A stretch of DNA of 64,000 bases, from NCBI GenBank assembly GCA_019914945.1, contig CM034103.1:10230001-10294000 (forward strand), read 5' to 3'. The DNA is from Typha latifolia. Its lineage: Eukaryota; Streptophyta; Magnoliopsida; Poales; Typhaceae. Below the pieces are notes generated by a model. That model did not search any database, had not been told where the DNA came from, and saw only the letters and a program-made list of their open reading frames with translations. Positions 37,700 to 51,600 of this stretch are shown one piece after another. Position 1 is the stretch's first letter; every line of letters begins with the position of its first letter. A program made the position numbers and the translations under genes.

Positions 37700-38292
37700 T
37701 GTGCCTAACTTTCTAATTTTCTTGTTATACCTTGAAGATATTAACTATTAGATTTTCATCAAAGTGATTGATAAACAATTAACTTTACGGTATGGAAGAA
37801 ACGCTCCACACGTTTTTTTTTTCTTCCGTTAAGATTTATCTTTTAAATATAATTATGCCTTAATTATAAGAGAAATTTGATTATTTGGAGATAAACTTCA
37901 ATTTAAATATAATTCTCTATTTTTATCTATTAAAATTTAATTTAAATCAATCTTAAACTAATGGGAGATATATGCAAATAATAAAAAATAATCAAAAAGG
38001 TAAAATGTAATTAAATTTTCATCAAATTAATTATAAAAGACATCAATACCCTTATTTTGATATATATACATTACTCTTAGTTAATGATACATATGTCTTT
38101 ACTTAATAAAATATTAAGATAATATAATTATTAAAAAATAATGTGCAATATTATATATCTAAAAAAATTAACTGCTGAACCGGTAATATCTTTCGTTCCT
38201 ATTATACCCCTAAAGATCTTAATCGTTAGATCTTCATCAAATTGATTGATAAAGAATTAATTCTATTGCACGGATGAAACCCTCTAGTTTTG
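37700..38292 (+). repeat. AT-rich dispersed repeat, copy B, in the squalene synthase upstream region
   Basis: Matches copy A (2120-2645, opposite strand) over most of its length. In addition, a segment of about 75 bp with the words TTAGATTTTCATCAAAGTGA, TTGATAAA and AATTAA near 37734-37805 recurs at about 38210-38285, near both edges in direct orientation. The right edge is about 190 bp from the squalene synthase start codon, so part of the promoter may derive from this repeat. Confidence 0.5.
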
Positions 38293-38430
38293 AGCATGGA
38301 TTTGAACCCAATCCGTTTTGGCCCATCCAGATGATCTGCATCGATTGAATCTCAGATCCGTGGACAAAACCCATTTCTTCCATTGGTGAGAAAATTGCTG
38401 ATGATGCCAACTTGGCAGTGCTACTGAAAG

Positions 38431-38442
38431 AGCGAGCGAGCG

Positions 38443-38482
<40 letters not shown>
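38431..38482 (+). repeat. (GAGC)n(GA)n microsatellite ending at the squalene synthase ATG
   Basis: About four AGCG units followed by about 18 GA units run without interruption into the start codon at 38483. It is almost certainly transcribed as the end of the 5' leader. Confidence 0.9.
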
Positions 38483-38486
<4 letters not shown>

Positions 38487-41400
38487 GGTTGGTGGCGATG
38501 ATCTTGGAGCACCCGGAGGAGCTATACCCTCTCGTAAAGTTAAAGATGGCGGCGGCACGAATCGAGAAGCAGATCCCGGCGGAGGAGCACTGGGCCTTCT
38601 CTTACACCATGCTGCGAAAGGTCTCTCGAAGCTTCGCCCTCGTCATCCAGCAGCTCGGCCCCGAGCTCCGCAATGCTGTACGGTTAATCTATCTCTCTCG
38701 ACTATTTCTATCCATTTGATCTGTTTGGGCTCCTCTCTCTTGTGGATTTTCTCGCCTTCTTTTTGATGGATCAAGGATCTACATTAGTTCTTTCTGATGT
38801 GTAGGGTCATGCACGATGTGGACTGATCGATTAGTTTGAGAAGAATTTCTGATGAGATATTCTTGCTAGGAGATTCGTATATCGAAAAAGATTTTAAGTG
38901 AATGCATGAGTTTGTACTCTTAAACTTGATTGGAGTTAGATTAGAAATCGTTTTTTTGTTGTTGTTGTAACAGAGGGAGTTTTCATTCAAGTCTATCTTG
39001 TACCTAATTTTGTTTTTCTTATTCTTTCTATGGTTTGGTCTCACACACGATTTTCGACTGTGCGCAACAGTAATCATTCAAATTGCTCACTTTATCTAGA
39101 CACTGCAATACTTGTTACCATGGGATATGCACCACAGCCTTTGAATTTATTTTGGCAAATCCTCTGTAGCTCATTTCTTTTTTTTTTTCTTTTTTTTTTG
39201 GTTCTTCTGGATCACTTCTTGCGAAAATTTTCTTGCTAATATAATGAGATTGTTATACCAATGGGCATCTTTGCAATGTTCCAAACTGGGAACCTTTATG
39301 AGTTTTCCATCTTTCTTTTATGCGCTCTTTCACTCTTTTGGCCATTATGGATTTGACAAAGTGTGTTTAATGTATGATTGCTAGAGAACACCTTTCAACC
39401 TGCAGAGTACCGTTTGAGTTCTTTCCAAGCATTTTAATACACATAAAATTAAAGTCTGTATAAAATCCTTTCATGTCTATTATTTCTTCTTGTGAAGTTA
39501 TACTGTCCCATGCTTGTGTGCTAGCAAGATGCATTTTGTAAGTTTAAAACATTACATATGTTATTCTAAGTTTCTCCTCGTTTTTTTGTAGATCTGTATT
39601 TTCTATTTGGTCCTCAGAGCCCTTGATACAGTTGGTCAGTTCCCTCATCTTTTCTCTAATTTTCTACAGTAGTTATTAGATTGTAATTGCTATTCACTTT
39701 GAGGCTTCTTAAATTTTTGGTCATTGCAACAAACTATTAGTTGAAATAGTGCTTGAGTGCTCGGAGTATTTGGTTTTATGTAATGTAAGTGCATATGCTT
39801 ACACTTACATATCAGCACATGTATACTAGGTGTGTCAAAATAAATGAGCAGCTTAGGTTCAGCTTGAGCTAAGGAGCCTAAACAAATTTCTGGGCTCGAA
39901 TTGAATTTTGAGCCTAGTCTGAGCCGGAGCGAGTCGCTCAAACTAGACTCAAAAAATTATTTATTAATATTATATATAAGTGTATTCATAACAATTAGAT
40001 CTTTGATCTAATGGTTCCTATCTCTACCTAAATATTTATAACCATTAGGGTTTTGTCTGGCTCATCTTGAAAATAGCATAATTTTAGACTTGGGCTCGGC
40101 TTAGGCTTGGTTCAGCTAGACTAGCTCGGCTTAAAAATAAGCTTGATTCAAGCTCAGGCTTGGCTTAGGCTTAGTTTGGCTCGGCTTGAGCTCAACCAGA
40201 CTCGAGCTAAGCCGAGCCTGAATAAAAAATTAGACTCAAAATTAACTTTGACCCGAGCCTGAGCTAGAGCCGACTCGCTCTGGCTCGTCTCGTTTACATC
40301 CCTAGTGTGTACTGTGACAAATATTTTATGCATATATGAAATGTCCACATCTATATTTTCTTCTTACATCACACACTCTAAAATGAATTAAAGACACTAG
40401 ACACAACAATCATCCAATAAAAATAACATCACATGGTTATTACTTATTTGCACAAGTCCCCCTAGCTGATTAAGGTATTTAGGGTATTTAGCAAGTCTCA
40501 TACAAAGGAAAACTGATATGCTTTTGAGGAAAAAATAAACTTTAGCATTTTGTGATATCTTATTTAAGATTAAACAATAGCTGAAAGGCTCTGTTGCAAG
40601 GGGAACTCATGTGATTTACTTATTTGCCAATATTTTATGCATGGGATCCTGTATTTCTTTTGGCTTCATAGATTTAGTGATTTACATCTCTTCTTCCTGA
40701 GAAAATTAGCAAACACTAAGCTTACTGTTATCATTAATCATATTGCAGAGGATGATACTAGCATTCCTACAGAGATAAAAGTGCCAATTCTGGAGTCTTT
40801 CCATCGTCATATTTATGATCGTGACTGGCATTTCTCATGTAAGTGTCATGGAGTGATTCATGTGGACCCTCGTTGGAGTCTTTAAGTTTTTGTTTTTGTT
40901 ATTGTAGGTCTTATGAATAGTATGATATGTCATACTTTAATTCATCGCAAATTTCTACTCAAGAGGACAAACTCTCATTCCGTTTATAGTATATTTACAT
41001 TGTCTCATGTGCTACTTGATTAGGACTTTTTTAGTCCCATTCATGAAAATATAGCTACATTACAATTATTCTATTAAGATTAACAAAAGAGTAATTCCAT
41101 CTGTCATTTATAGATATATTGTCTTTTGGATGTAAATTTTTATGTTTTTTTTTTCTGTTAGGTGGGACAAAGGACTACAAAGTTCTGATGGATAAATTAC
41201 ATCTCGTCTCAACTGCTTTTTTAGAGCTTGAGACAAGGTCAATTCTTTAACTGAATTCAAATTCTGTTCCAACTATTTGTGGAAATTCATAAGCTCTTAG
41301 CAATATGTTTGTTAATTTCACAGGCTACTTTTCTACTGTCCCTTTTAAGAAGAATTGGGTGGAGATAACATCTAGAGAGGTTTAGTGAGTTGGATATCAT

Positions 41401-44400
41401 AAGGACACCAAATCCCCAAAATCATTGCTTCTCAAAAGAACATGAAAATATATAAAGTAAACAAGAACACATTCATGACACAGTTGAATAAGACATTCCA
41501 AACTCATCTATCACCATGGCTTAAGTCATAAGCAAGAACAACTACTCAGTAATAATACAGAATTTCTATAACCAGAATAGACAAGCTACTGTATATGGAA
41601 AACTAGGGAGAGAACCATTGGACATCACCTGGAAAACCTCTGCACTCTGTATAATGAACAGTTCAAAGTGGTTTTACATACACCGAATAATTGCATGGAC
41701 CTCTTGATGTTGTCTCTTTTGCACATATTCCATCTCCTTTGTTCCTCACTTCTTGTGTGAAGCCATCCACTTAACGATTTCCATCAAGTCCATGTGCACT
41801 CAGATCCACAATCTTGAAGATTAGGGCATTGTCAATGTCAAGTATAAATTGAAGTGGGAATTTATATGGACATATATATAGGGCTTATCATTCACCAGGA
41901 CGATGCTCCAACTGAACAATCAAGTTGGACCATTATTTTATGTTTCTGTTTTGATTCTGTTGTGCCTCGACAATATTGCATATCATTGATGAAATAACTG
42001 TTTCAGTTGAGCTTCAAAATATTTAGGCAGAAGGATTTGTTTCTGGTGTACCTTGGTGATCATGTCTATGATTACTATTAGTTTCTTTATCTTGGGTTGA
42101 ATACTTGGGAAGGATTCAAGAAGTCCTATGATAGTCTGTGCAAGTTCCAAATTAGATCTGCTTGTTTGGAGGCTTGTGCCATGGGAACTAATATCATCTT
42201 TTATAACTGCAGCGTTTCAGTTATTTAGCGGTACCTCCTTTACAATCTTTGGGAGGCAAATTCCTTGATTTGTTTTTCTTATTCTTAAGGAGGTGTAGAA
42301 AGAATTGTGCTGTACTCCATTTACTGCTTGATATGCATCTCAGCATTTGCATTTTCCTACAACACATCTGCTCCAATGCAAATGACTTGTTTCAGAAATA
42401 TTGATACTGATGTTGCTTTTTTGGATTTTCAGTTATCAAGAAGCAATTGAAGAAATTACCAAGAAAATGGGAGCTGGAATGGCAAAATTTATATTGAAAG
42501 AGGTTTGAAATCTGAGAAATCAATGGCATTAGGATTTATTCATAACAACCAAGCACAAATGGAGTAACTGTATAAGTAAACTTAAGTAAGCTTTACTTAT
42601 CAAGTGGGTATAATCATATGACATAAATTGGACATCCGTCTTTCTACCTCTCAAATGAAATCTGTTGATAATATATATACTTATAATATATTGGTATACA
42701 GTTTAATGTGTTCTTGTCATTGGAGTTGAAAGAGTTCATGCTTCTCTTTTTTCTGGATATTACCTGATGTTCAATGTTTCAAAAAGGGTTTTGTGTACAT
42801 GACATCATATAGAGCTAATGGAGCCTATGGGATGGGGCATGCTGCCTTGAGACTAAGACCCTAAACAAGAGAATATCCATAAAAAAGAGTTCATGAAAGG
42901 TGCCAAAAACATAGAGATGGCTGGGAGCCTGGAGGATCTAACTGTCATGGGGCCTGCCATGGTCTTTTTTCTAGAACAGTGCAGTTTTCTTTGTTTAGCA
43001 ACTAAATATTATGTTTTTAGTTTAGAAAGATCAAGCATACTAGCTACTTTGCATTGAGCTAGAATGCTTCTTTTGACATATTTTATTACGCTTCAGCTAG
43101 AAAACTGCAAACTATAATGCTGCCTGAGGTCATCTTCCTATTCGACATTGTTTGCACTCTTACCCTTGATGCACTGTGTACTCAATCTGCTGGCCAGAAT
43201 ATGATATGATCAGTTGACTGACCTTGCTAATGCCAGCTGTTTTTGCAGTATCTACAGCTTTTGTGGTAACTTGTTGAAATATTATTACAAGATTTAGTCA
43301 GACTTGACTTTGTATATTCAGCTTTCTGACCTTATAGATCATTTATTTAACAAAACACATTCATTTGATATTTCTTAATTTCTCTGAACTGAATATGAGC
43401 CTTCTTTTCTTTCTACAGGTTGAAACAGTTGATGACTATGATGAGTATTGTCACTACGTGGCTGGGCTTGTAGGTTTAGGACTCTCTAAGCTGTTTTATG
43501 CTTCTAGATTAGAAGAACTAGCTTCAGATTCACTTTCCAATTCAATGGGTTTATTTCTTCAGGTATAAATCTGTCAATTGATAATGAATACAATGATGGT
43601 GGTGTGTTGGACTATTCCCTGTCCAACTACTTAAGCATTTGTTGACCTTCTTTAAAATGCAGAAAACAAATATAATTCGGGACTATTTGGAAGACATAAA
43701 TGAGATACCGAAGTCACGCATGTTCTGGCCTCGAGAAATATGGAATAAATATGCAAACAAACTTGAGGTTTATCAACCGTACTTTGGCATTTCACCTTCA
43801 AAATCTTGGTTTCTGTTTCCATATTCTTTAACATCTACTTTCAGTCTTCTGTCTTCATCATGAGAAAATTAGTTGCTATAGATAGCTTTATTTTCTGGCA
43901 CAACATAATTCTCATATACCAGAACTGCTACATTCAGGATTTTAAATATGAGGAAAATTCTGCAAAGGCAGTGCAATGCTTGAATGACTTGGTAACTAAT
44001 GCTCTGATGCATGCTGAAGACTGCCTTCAGTACATGTCTGCTTTGAAGGATCTCGCAATCTTCCGATTTTGTGCCATTCCTCAGGTTTGTTTGGTTATTT
44101 AGTCTGTCCATGAAAATTGAAGCAGCTAAGCAGAAAAACACTGGGCATTGCTGTTTTATTTACCTTGTTTCTGAAATTGAAGAATTCTATTGCTACTCAA
44201 TGTGTTCTTAGTTGCTAAATTTCTTTTTGATTTTACTTTTTCGTACTAGTATGTATAGATTATTTCCCTTTTCTTATGGGAGAGATAACGATTTCATTTT
44301 GGTGAAGAGGCTGTTATCTCTTGAAAAACCCAAAAGGACGGTAGTGGATAATACTTGTACCGAGGAAACATTGAATTACCAACTTAAGTGTTACTAAATA

Positions 44401-47400
44401 TCATTTTCATCCTTGAAAACATTATTCTTCTACTTCAATGGACATCATGTGACCAGTGACCATTTACTCACATTCAATAACCTTACTTGGCAGTGGCTAT
44501 GTCTTGGTTCTATTTGAATGAAGAGGAAAGAGAACACCCACCTGCTTGTTGACAAGCCATGCGCCATGATATGTTCAATGTCATCCAAAGGGCATCAAAT
44601 GTTTGACAGCCACAGAAGGAGCATTGGGCAGATGACAAAGAGCCTCTTTGTGCATAGTTGCATACTACCCTAGAGGAGAATGTAGAATTAAGTCATTAAC
44701 ACCACATATTAAACATTTTAACAACCACACATACGGTGACAAAGCCTACAGAACATGAAAATCTTGTCAACATAGGAATGCACAATTTTTGCCTTGTGTA
44801 ATTGTCTGTTGAATCTGCAACCACGGGCAGAGGAGATTCCCTTTTTGTCATTATATCTGGAATTACATTAATTGTAAGTAGAAGCCCTTTCATTAGTTTT
44901 ATTTTACCTTTTATTTTTTAGTTATCTTCTTCCTTCTCATGCTACATGATAAGTTCTAAAAATGTTCTTAACCTTTATTTTTTTCTCTTTCCCTTTTTAA
45001 CTTGTTCTGAGTTAACTATTATCATCGTTCAATCGGAAATCTCATCTTTTGACTTGTGAGAATGCATGTTTATTATTTTTTCATTGTATTAGATCATGGC
45101 AATTGGCACCCTAGCTCTATGCTATAACAATGTGGAGATCTTTAGAGGAGTAGTGAAAATGAGACGTGGTAAGAAAATTCTACTTCAAAGTTTCTTTTAC
45201 TGAATAATAACCATTGTGTATTTATTCAGTTTCCTTTTGCTAGTATTCTCATGTTTCTCATTTTTTTTCTTAACTATATCTTCATATGTCTGGTAATCAC
45301 CAGTTTACCATAAAAAAATATTGTCTTGTCATGTCATGGGTGTTCAATTAGGATAAATGAATTTTGAGTACAATATACTGCAAACTTGCTCTATTTTCTG
45401 ACAAGTGATTTTTTCCCCTGGTTGTGATGATAATTTGAAATCTTATTTTCTCGAATTTGTGTGTTATATCCCATATGATAAAATTTATGGGCAAATCCCT
45501 TCATACCCTGGTATGTACTTTTCACACATTCATGAATTTCTAGATGCGACTTTCATCTGGAAATGAGGAATATTATCAAGAATAAAGTTGCTTTATGAGT
45601 CAATATGGCATTCTCTAAGTGACCCTTATGTGTCAATACAGTTTATCTGGCATTCTCTAAGCGACCCTGATGTGTCAATATAGTTTATCTGGCATTCTCT
45701 AAGTGACCCTTATGTGTCAATACAGTTTATCTGGCATTCTCTAAGCGACCCTGATGTGTCAATATAGTTTATCTGGCATTCTCTAAGTGACCCATATGTG
45801 TCAATATAGATTATTTGGCATTCTCTAAGTGACCCTTATGTGTCAATATAGTTTATATGGCATTCTCTCAGTGACCTTTCTAAAGGACATCCCCATGCAC
45901 AAGGCTCCTATCAATATGGTGTTTGGGAACAGAAGCTGCACACTGTCATATCGTCATTATTGAAGTGGTTGTTTTCTTGACTTGAACAGTTGAACCCATG
46001 GCCTCTTAGATGGTAGGGCAAGCTTTACTGTCATACCAAGTCCTTAAGAGAACCTGTTCTAACCCATAAAGTTGATTGAATAAGATTTGTAACCATTGGT
46101 GTAATATTTAGATGAATACTTGCCTCTTAGATATGTACAAGCCTTATTATCACACCAAGTGATCATTGGTGCAAGTTTAATCCTGTTAACAGGATTAAAC
46201 ATGATTTAGGATGCCAATGAATTTTTAAAATTTAGCATTCTGACATTAGAAGATGTTGGTTGTTGGCAAGGAGGAAATGGTAGGGATCTTATCCATGTAC
46301 CATAACCTTTTATTTGCCATTTGCCTATTTGTTAAATGAAGTGATTTTTAATCATTTAAAGTTTGAAAGTATTACTCATTTAGCATCTGTAGCCTTTGAA
46401 AATAAACAAAAAAAAAAAAGGAAGTGCCTTATAATATAGCCAATGGGTATCCACTTGATAAGCATAGCCGCCTTAAAGTTACTCTTTTCATTCTTTGAAA
46501 TATGGTAGCAGTTGATTTACAGAGGGTTTAGCATAGGCAATAAAATACAAGAGCAATCTGTATTGCTGTACACCACCTACCACCTTTCCCTTTACTAATA
46601 CTCTATGCCACTGTTTTGCCATACTCATGTAACAGTAGATTCTTCCTTGATGGAAGAGGCATGCATATTGCTAACTATAGTATTAACCAATAAAATTCAT
46701 ATTTCATTGACTTATTAATACTGCTTATATCTTACGGCAACTCAATGCTGCATCTTAATGATGGTTCGCTTTTCATTGTTTAATTCTAGGACTGGTTGCC
46801 AGGGTGATCTACCAAACAAAAAACATGTCAGATGTCTACGGTGCTTTCTATGAATTTTCTTCTTTAATTAAGTCTAAGGTATCGTGCTTGACTGGTTTAA
46901 TTGTGATCTATGTACACAAATATCTCTTTTTATTTGTTTATTTCTGAGAAAGATAGGAATTATCCCATTAGAATAATATAAATTAAATTAAATTAACTAT
47001 CTCTGGAATGTTTAACTTCTATTTGTTATAAGTTCGTCATTGGTAGGACAATGCTTCATTTTCATGCACTTCCATGCAAGTTTCTTATACTTTGTATATC
47101 ATCTCCTGCAAACACTTTGTGCTTTGGGTTCTTCTCACAATAAAATAAAAATAAAATTAGTTAGAAAATGTTTGTCTTATTCACACATACGCTTGCTCTT
47201 ATTATTGAAGATAAAAGATGAAACTGGTTTCTTTGTTTTAATCGTCATTTTGGTGAGTTGCACGCGAAAAAATTCACATGATACTTGAATGTTTCTAGTC
47301 ATTATGCTTACAGCACAAATGCTCAAGGATTTCCTTGTAATGCATGTTGGTTAGCATGGTTCACATATGTTCTTTCAAAAACATAGAAGGATAGTAACAA

Positions 47401-47858
47401 GATAGTTCAGAACTTATTCTTGCTAACATTTTTTAGCTTCAACCTGTAGATGTCCTTAAGGCTCCATAATTATGTGAACCTTAGACAGGATGAGAATATT
47501 CTCTGCAGGTTGATGCGAGTGATCCGAATGCCTCTCTTACCCTTAAGCGTGTAGAAGCAATACAGAGGACTTGCATGTCTTCCGGTTTGCTAAATCGAAG
47601 GTTTGTCATCGTTGTGAAAAGTGGTACTGATGCCTGTTGTCTGCTTATTGATTTTACATTGGGTTCTGCAGGGGATATCACTTATATGAGAGCAAGTTAC
47701 GGTACAACTCAGTTCTGGTGAGTTCTCAACAAACCAGTCCATGATACTGATGCTATTGTCTATATTTATCTAAACTTTTCCTGCCTAACTTCACCCAGAT
47801 CATGGTCGTGCTTCTTCTGTTGTCTATCCTATTTGCCACTTTAACAATCAAGTGGTAG
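38483..47858 (+). CDS. SQS: squalene synthase (farnesyl-diphosphate farnesyltransferase), 13 exons
   Basis: Exons: 38483-38677, 39592-39634, 40749-40838, 41162-41237, 42433-42502, 43419-43562, 43663-43767, 43938-44084, 45093-45168, 46790-46878, 47509-47600, 47672-47717, 47799-47858. All introns are GT-AG and phases agree; total 1233 nt, 410 residues, the usual plant length. The enzyme joins two farnesyl diphosphates head-to-head and reduces the product with NADPH to squalene, the first committed step to sterols and triterpenes, at the ER membrane. Visible motifs: [16 protein letters not shown] (about 43-58), first Mg-binding motif DTVEDD (77-82, split by intron 2), [31 protein letters not shown], second motif DYLEDINE (213-220), [19 protein letters not shown]. 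Exon 13 gives the C-terminal hydrophobic anchor ([15 protein letters not shown]). No frame breaks; it appears functional. Confidence 0.96.
39827..40304. mobile_element. GCTCGG-type hAT-like element in squalene synthase intron 2
   Basis: Begins TAGGTGTGTCAAAATAAATG and ends with the reverse complement of TAGGGATGTAAACGAGACG. Flanks ATGTATAC (39819-39826) and GTGTGTAC (40305-40312) match at 6 of 8. It carries the same GAGCC/CGAGCCTGAGC subterminal modules as the 34641 element, in direct orientation at both ends, more diverged. It lies between exons 2 and 3 and leaves the splice sites intact. Confidence 0.6.
45607..45880 (+). repeat. 42-bp tandem repeat in squalene synthase intron 9, about 6.5 copies
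   Basis: Units begin GGCATTCTCTAAG at 45607, 45649, 45691, 45733, 45775, 45817 and 45859 with an exact 42-bp period. Copies 1 and 3 carry TGACCCTTATG with TACAG; copies 2 and 4 carry CGACCCTGATG with TATAG. An 84-bp dimer has therefore itself been duplicated. The repeat is intronic and multiple stops make it non-coding. Confidence 0.9.
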
Positions 47859-48661
47859 TTAATTGCAAGTTTGGAGGGGTATTTATCAAGAGATGAAATG
47901 GTTCGCTCAGTTCCAATGTAAGTTAATATTTCTAGATGGCCATTGTAATATTTCATTTGTAGAACCGAGCACATCTCTGAGACTGCTGTACGATGCCTAC
48001 AAATTTCTGCAGCTAAATGTAGAGTTTTTGACTGAACTAGATCTATTTTAAAGTTTATGTACCAAAATAGATAACTCCTAAACTTAAATACCAATCTATG
48101 GGGAGTCGTTTAGGCATGGGTCATGAAACACTTATTATTAAAATATACATACCTCTTACGTTGGTGGAACACATAATTTTCACATGACATATTGATCAGT
48201 ATTTCTATATAGTACTAAGATAAATAAGCTAAAATTTTACCAAAATAATCTAAAAGCAAATTAAAATAATTTAAATATTCACAGGTTACTGCAAGCCTTA
48301 AAATATATATTCATATTTTCACGAACATTCATAACCTGCAGGGAGAGGAAAAATAACAATTAATGCAATAAATAAATGACATAATTATATTTATCCTTGC
48401 CTAATCCTCAGCTGCCACAATGTTACATTTCCATAATCCGGAAGCGTATCCGAGTTGATATTATAAGCGTTTCTTGTTTGTTAAGCTCATCATCTCCTTG
48501 AATTGTGATGGATATTCTCTTTCTTTTTTCCAGCTCATATTTTGCTCAATCCGAGATTGTACGAGGAAGCCATGATCAAAATACTATTACACTATTAGAT
48601 AGGTTGGTGGAGATGATCTACTATTTATTGTTTCTCCCTCAATTTTTGAAGCATAATGACA
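47859..48661. other. 3' region of squalene synthase
   Basis: AT-rich with an AATAAATAAATGA polyadenylation-like word near 48368. The true 3' end cannot be fixed. No second gene seen. Confidence 0.35.
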
Positions 48662-48666
48662 AAACA

Positions 48667-51600
48667 TGTTGCAAACCGACCGCATGGGTTAGAGTTGAGC
48701 CGCGTCAGTTACTTAATTTTATTTTATTGTTTTAAATTTTAAATAAATCAGATAATTCGCATGTGGATTTGATCCGCTAGAAATTTTACTCCTATAAATA
48801 AGGGTGGACATGTGTTGATAATTACATTGAAGAAATCTGAATTTAGCTAAATTATTATTTTTGTCCTTATTTTTTATCATAGCCCTTAGATCGCTTTATC
48901 TTTCTAGGAGTAGATTATAGCCGTAGAAATATCCCAACTTTCTAAATCTTTGCCATCTTACTCTACATCTGAAACACCCACTTCTAAAAATCACGTGTTC
49001 CTCACGTAGAGAGATCCACGTGATTTTCACATGACCTGTCAGTGAAATAATCTCACAAAGTATTTGGGATAAGTCTATAAATACCATAATAATCCAAGCA
49101 AATAATCCAAAGTTATAATTATTACAAGCCTCAACAAGCCTCTAGTAATACAAGTCCATACACAAATTTTAAGCATAAAAACCCTCGCTGGGGATAAAGT
49201 CCAACTAGGGATAACAGAATAAATAATACTAATAGGAAAACAAATATGCTAATCCTCGATATCCATGTCCTCCATAATTAGCTCTAAAATATTTCCACCA
49301 AAAGGGCGGTGAGCACAGGGCCCAGCAAGTATAATTCAATAGTAATCTATAAATATTGTATTGCATGATAAATAAAAATGCATAACCATAATTATGAACA
49401 TATCAAGTAAATGTGTACAATACAATTTTGAATAAACTTTTATCATCGTATCTCAATATACATAAAAATCCACATAGAAACTGTGTCATTAATATCATAT
49501 TTCACAAAGCAACATAGTATCAAGGGGGACTAGTCATCTAGCGGTATTATCGCCCATACATGCCTGACGACGTTGCATATGACCGATTGTCTGTGGCCAT
49601 CAGACTAAGGACCCCAGTCATAGGCCTATCATCACTGCTCTAGTAAATCATCATACAAGGCAGAATCATTACTTATAGCTAAATCATTGCACAAAGCAGA
49701 ATCATCACATATAGCGAGTAAGAGCTCACAACTCGATAGACGCCTTAACCATTCGTCCTCGGGTACCGATAGAATTATAACCCTACCTCTCAATCATCTT
49801 ACTAATATCATTCTAGACTAGTCTCTAAATAGGGCAGTGTAATCACTTGAATGCTCCACCAGCTAACAACCTCAAGTGTAGACCGCTAATATAATACTAT
49901 ATAATATACTCTATCCTTAACCTCGGGTTTAGTGGGTGAGAGGGACACTGCCTAGTTGGGACTAGACTAACAATGATACATGCATGTTATGCCATGACTT
50001 CTATTATTTATTATATCATGATCATCAAAGTAGCATGTATTATAATTAAGCATGGGTCTATCATACATATGCAATAAATAGTAATTAATACAAGTAAGAA
50101 ATGACATATGTAAACATTATTCGTAGACTAATATAAGATCTAGCTCGCTTGAAATATCTCTGGAATCTGTCTCACTCTCCTAATCAGTCGGCTCCTCCTG
50201 AATTTCGAGATCCTCCTCGCACTGTAATTGGTCTAATAAATTATAAGATAAAATAAACATAAGAATGATGAACTTATAGAACTAACTACCTTGTTATATA
50301 AATTAAGTTTGATTTTCTAGGTCCGAGTAGGTGACTTGGTCTTGCATTTATCCTTCCCTATTAATATATTATTTTGCATTAATTAAAAATGGTCATTTAT
50401 GGTAAAATTAGAATTATCCACATTTGCAAATGTCAAAGATAATTGAAATGATTAATAAATTCAAATGCCTAATTTAATTATGTATTATCCTAAATTATGT
50501 TAATAACATGATTGAGAAAAATCTAGAAAGGTAGCTAACATAAATTTATAAAAAAAAATGTTAAAAGACTAGCTGGCTTAGGATTCACAAGCTGGGCTGG
50601 GCTCAAGGCCCAGTCAGCATTAATGTTGAGGAAGTGGGTCGCGGGCCTACTCACAGTCCACTAGGCCAAATGATAGGCTAGCTACAGGTGTGGGCCACGG
50701 CCCACATCATAGCCTGCCTAGATATTGGGTGGGCTCGGCTTAAGAGCCCAGTCCACCACATCAACCACCAAAATATTGGGTGGATTGGATTGAGCCCAAT
50801 CCACCTCTAGCTACGAGTGTGGGTTGCGGCCCCACACCGTAGCCTATACCATTGGCTACGGGCGTGGGCTGCGGCCCACCCTATAATCCATAGAGGTTAG
50901 GTGGATTAGTTGCAGCCCACTCCTATAGCCAACACAAGCTGGTGGGGGTTTGATCAACCCCCACCCAGCTCAGGTTTCTTCTCTAGGAATGGAGAGATGG
51001 AGTTGTTGCTGCTGGCAATCCCCATCACCGGCAGCCAAGCTCCACCGACTCCCCCAAAGTTGACGAGGTTGACTTGGGTTGTAGCCCGATTTGAACCATC
51101 GGCTAGTGTGGCCGATGGTGTGGAGTGAGGAACTCCATGGCCGACGGTCATGGAGCTTCCTAATTTAGTGAAAATGGGCTCGAAGCCCTCATCTTGAGTG
51201 CCCACCTCTTCCACGTGAAGAGGTGAGTCTATCGAGGCTAATGAGTGAGGCCACCATCGCTGGTGGTGGCCGCTAGTGACCAAGGAACCCGGCGGTGGGA
51301 GGCGACATGGCATCGCATCCCACACACCGCGTGGGTACCCAAATTGGGTAACCATGGCAAGGGGCTGATGCGGGAAAACTATAATTAACTATGATTTAAT
51401 AAGCAATATTTAAATTAATTTAAATGGGAGAAGGAGGCTGACCCGAGGATTAAGGTGAGGGGGTTTTGATTGGCCACCGGTGCTCCGGTGTTCCACTGTC
51501 CATGATGAGGTCTTCGGCAACCCGGAAAGAGAAAAGAGAGGAAGGGGTGGAAGAGTGAGAGAGAGGGATTGCAAAGAGTAGAAAACCAGAGGGGGAGAGG

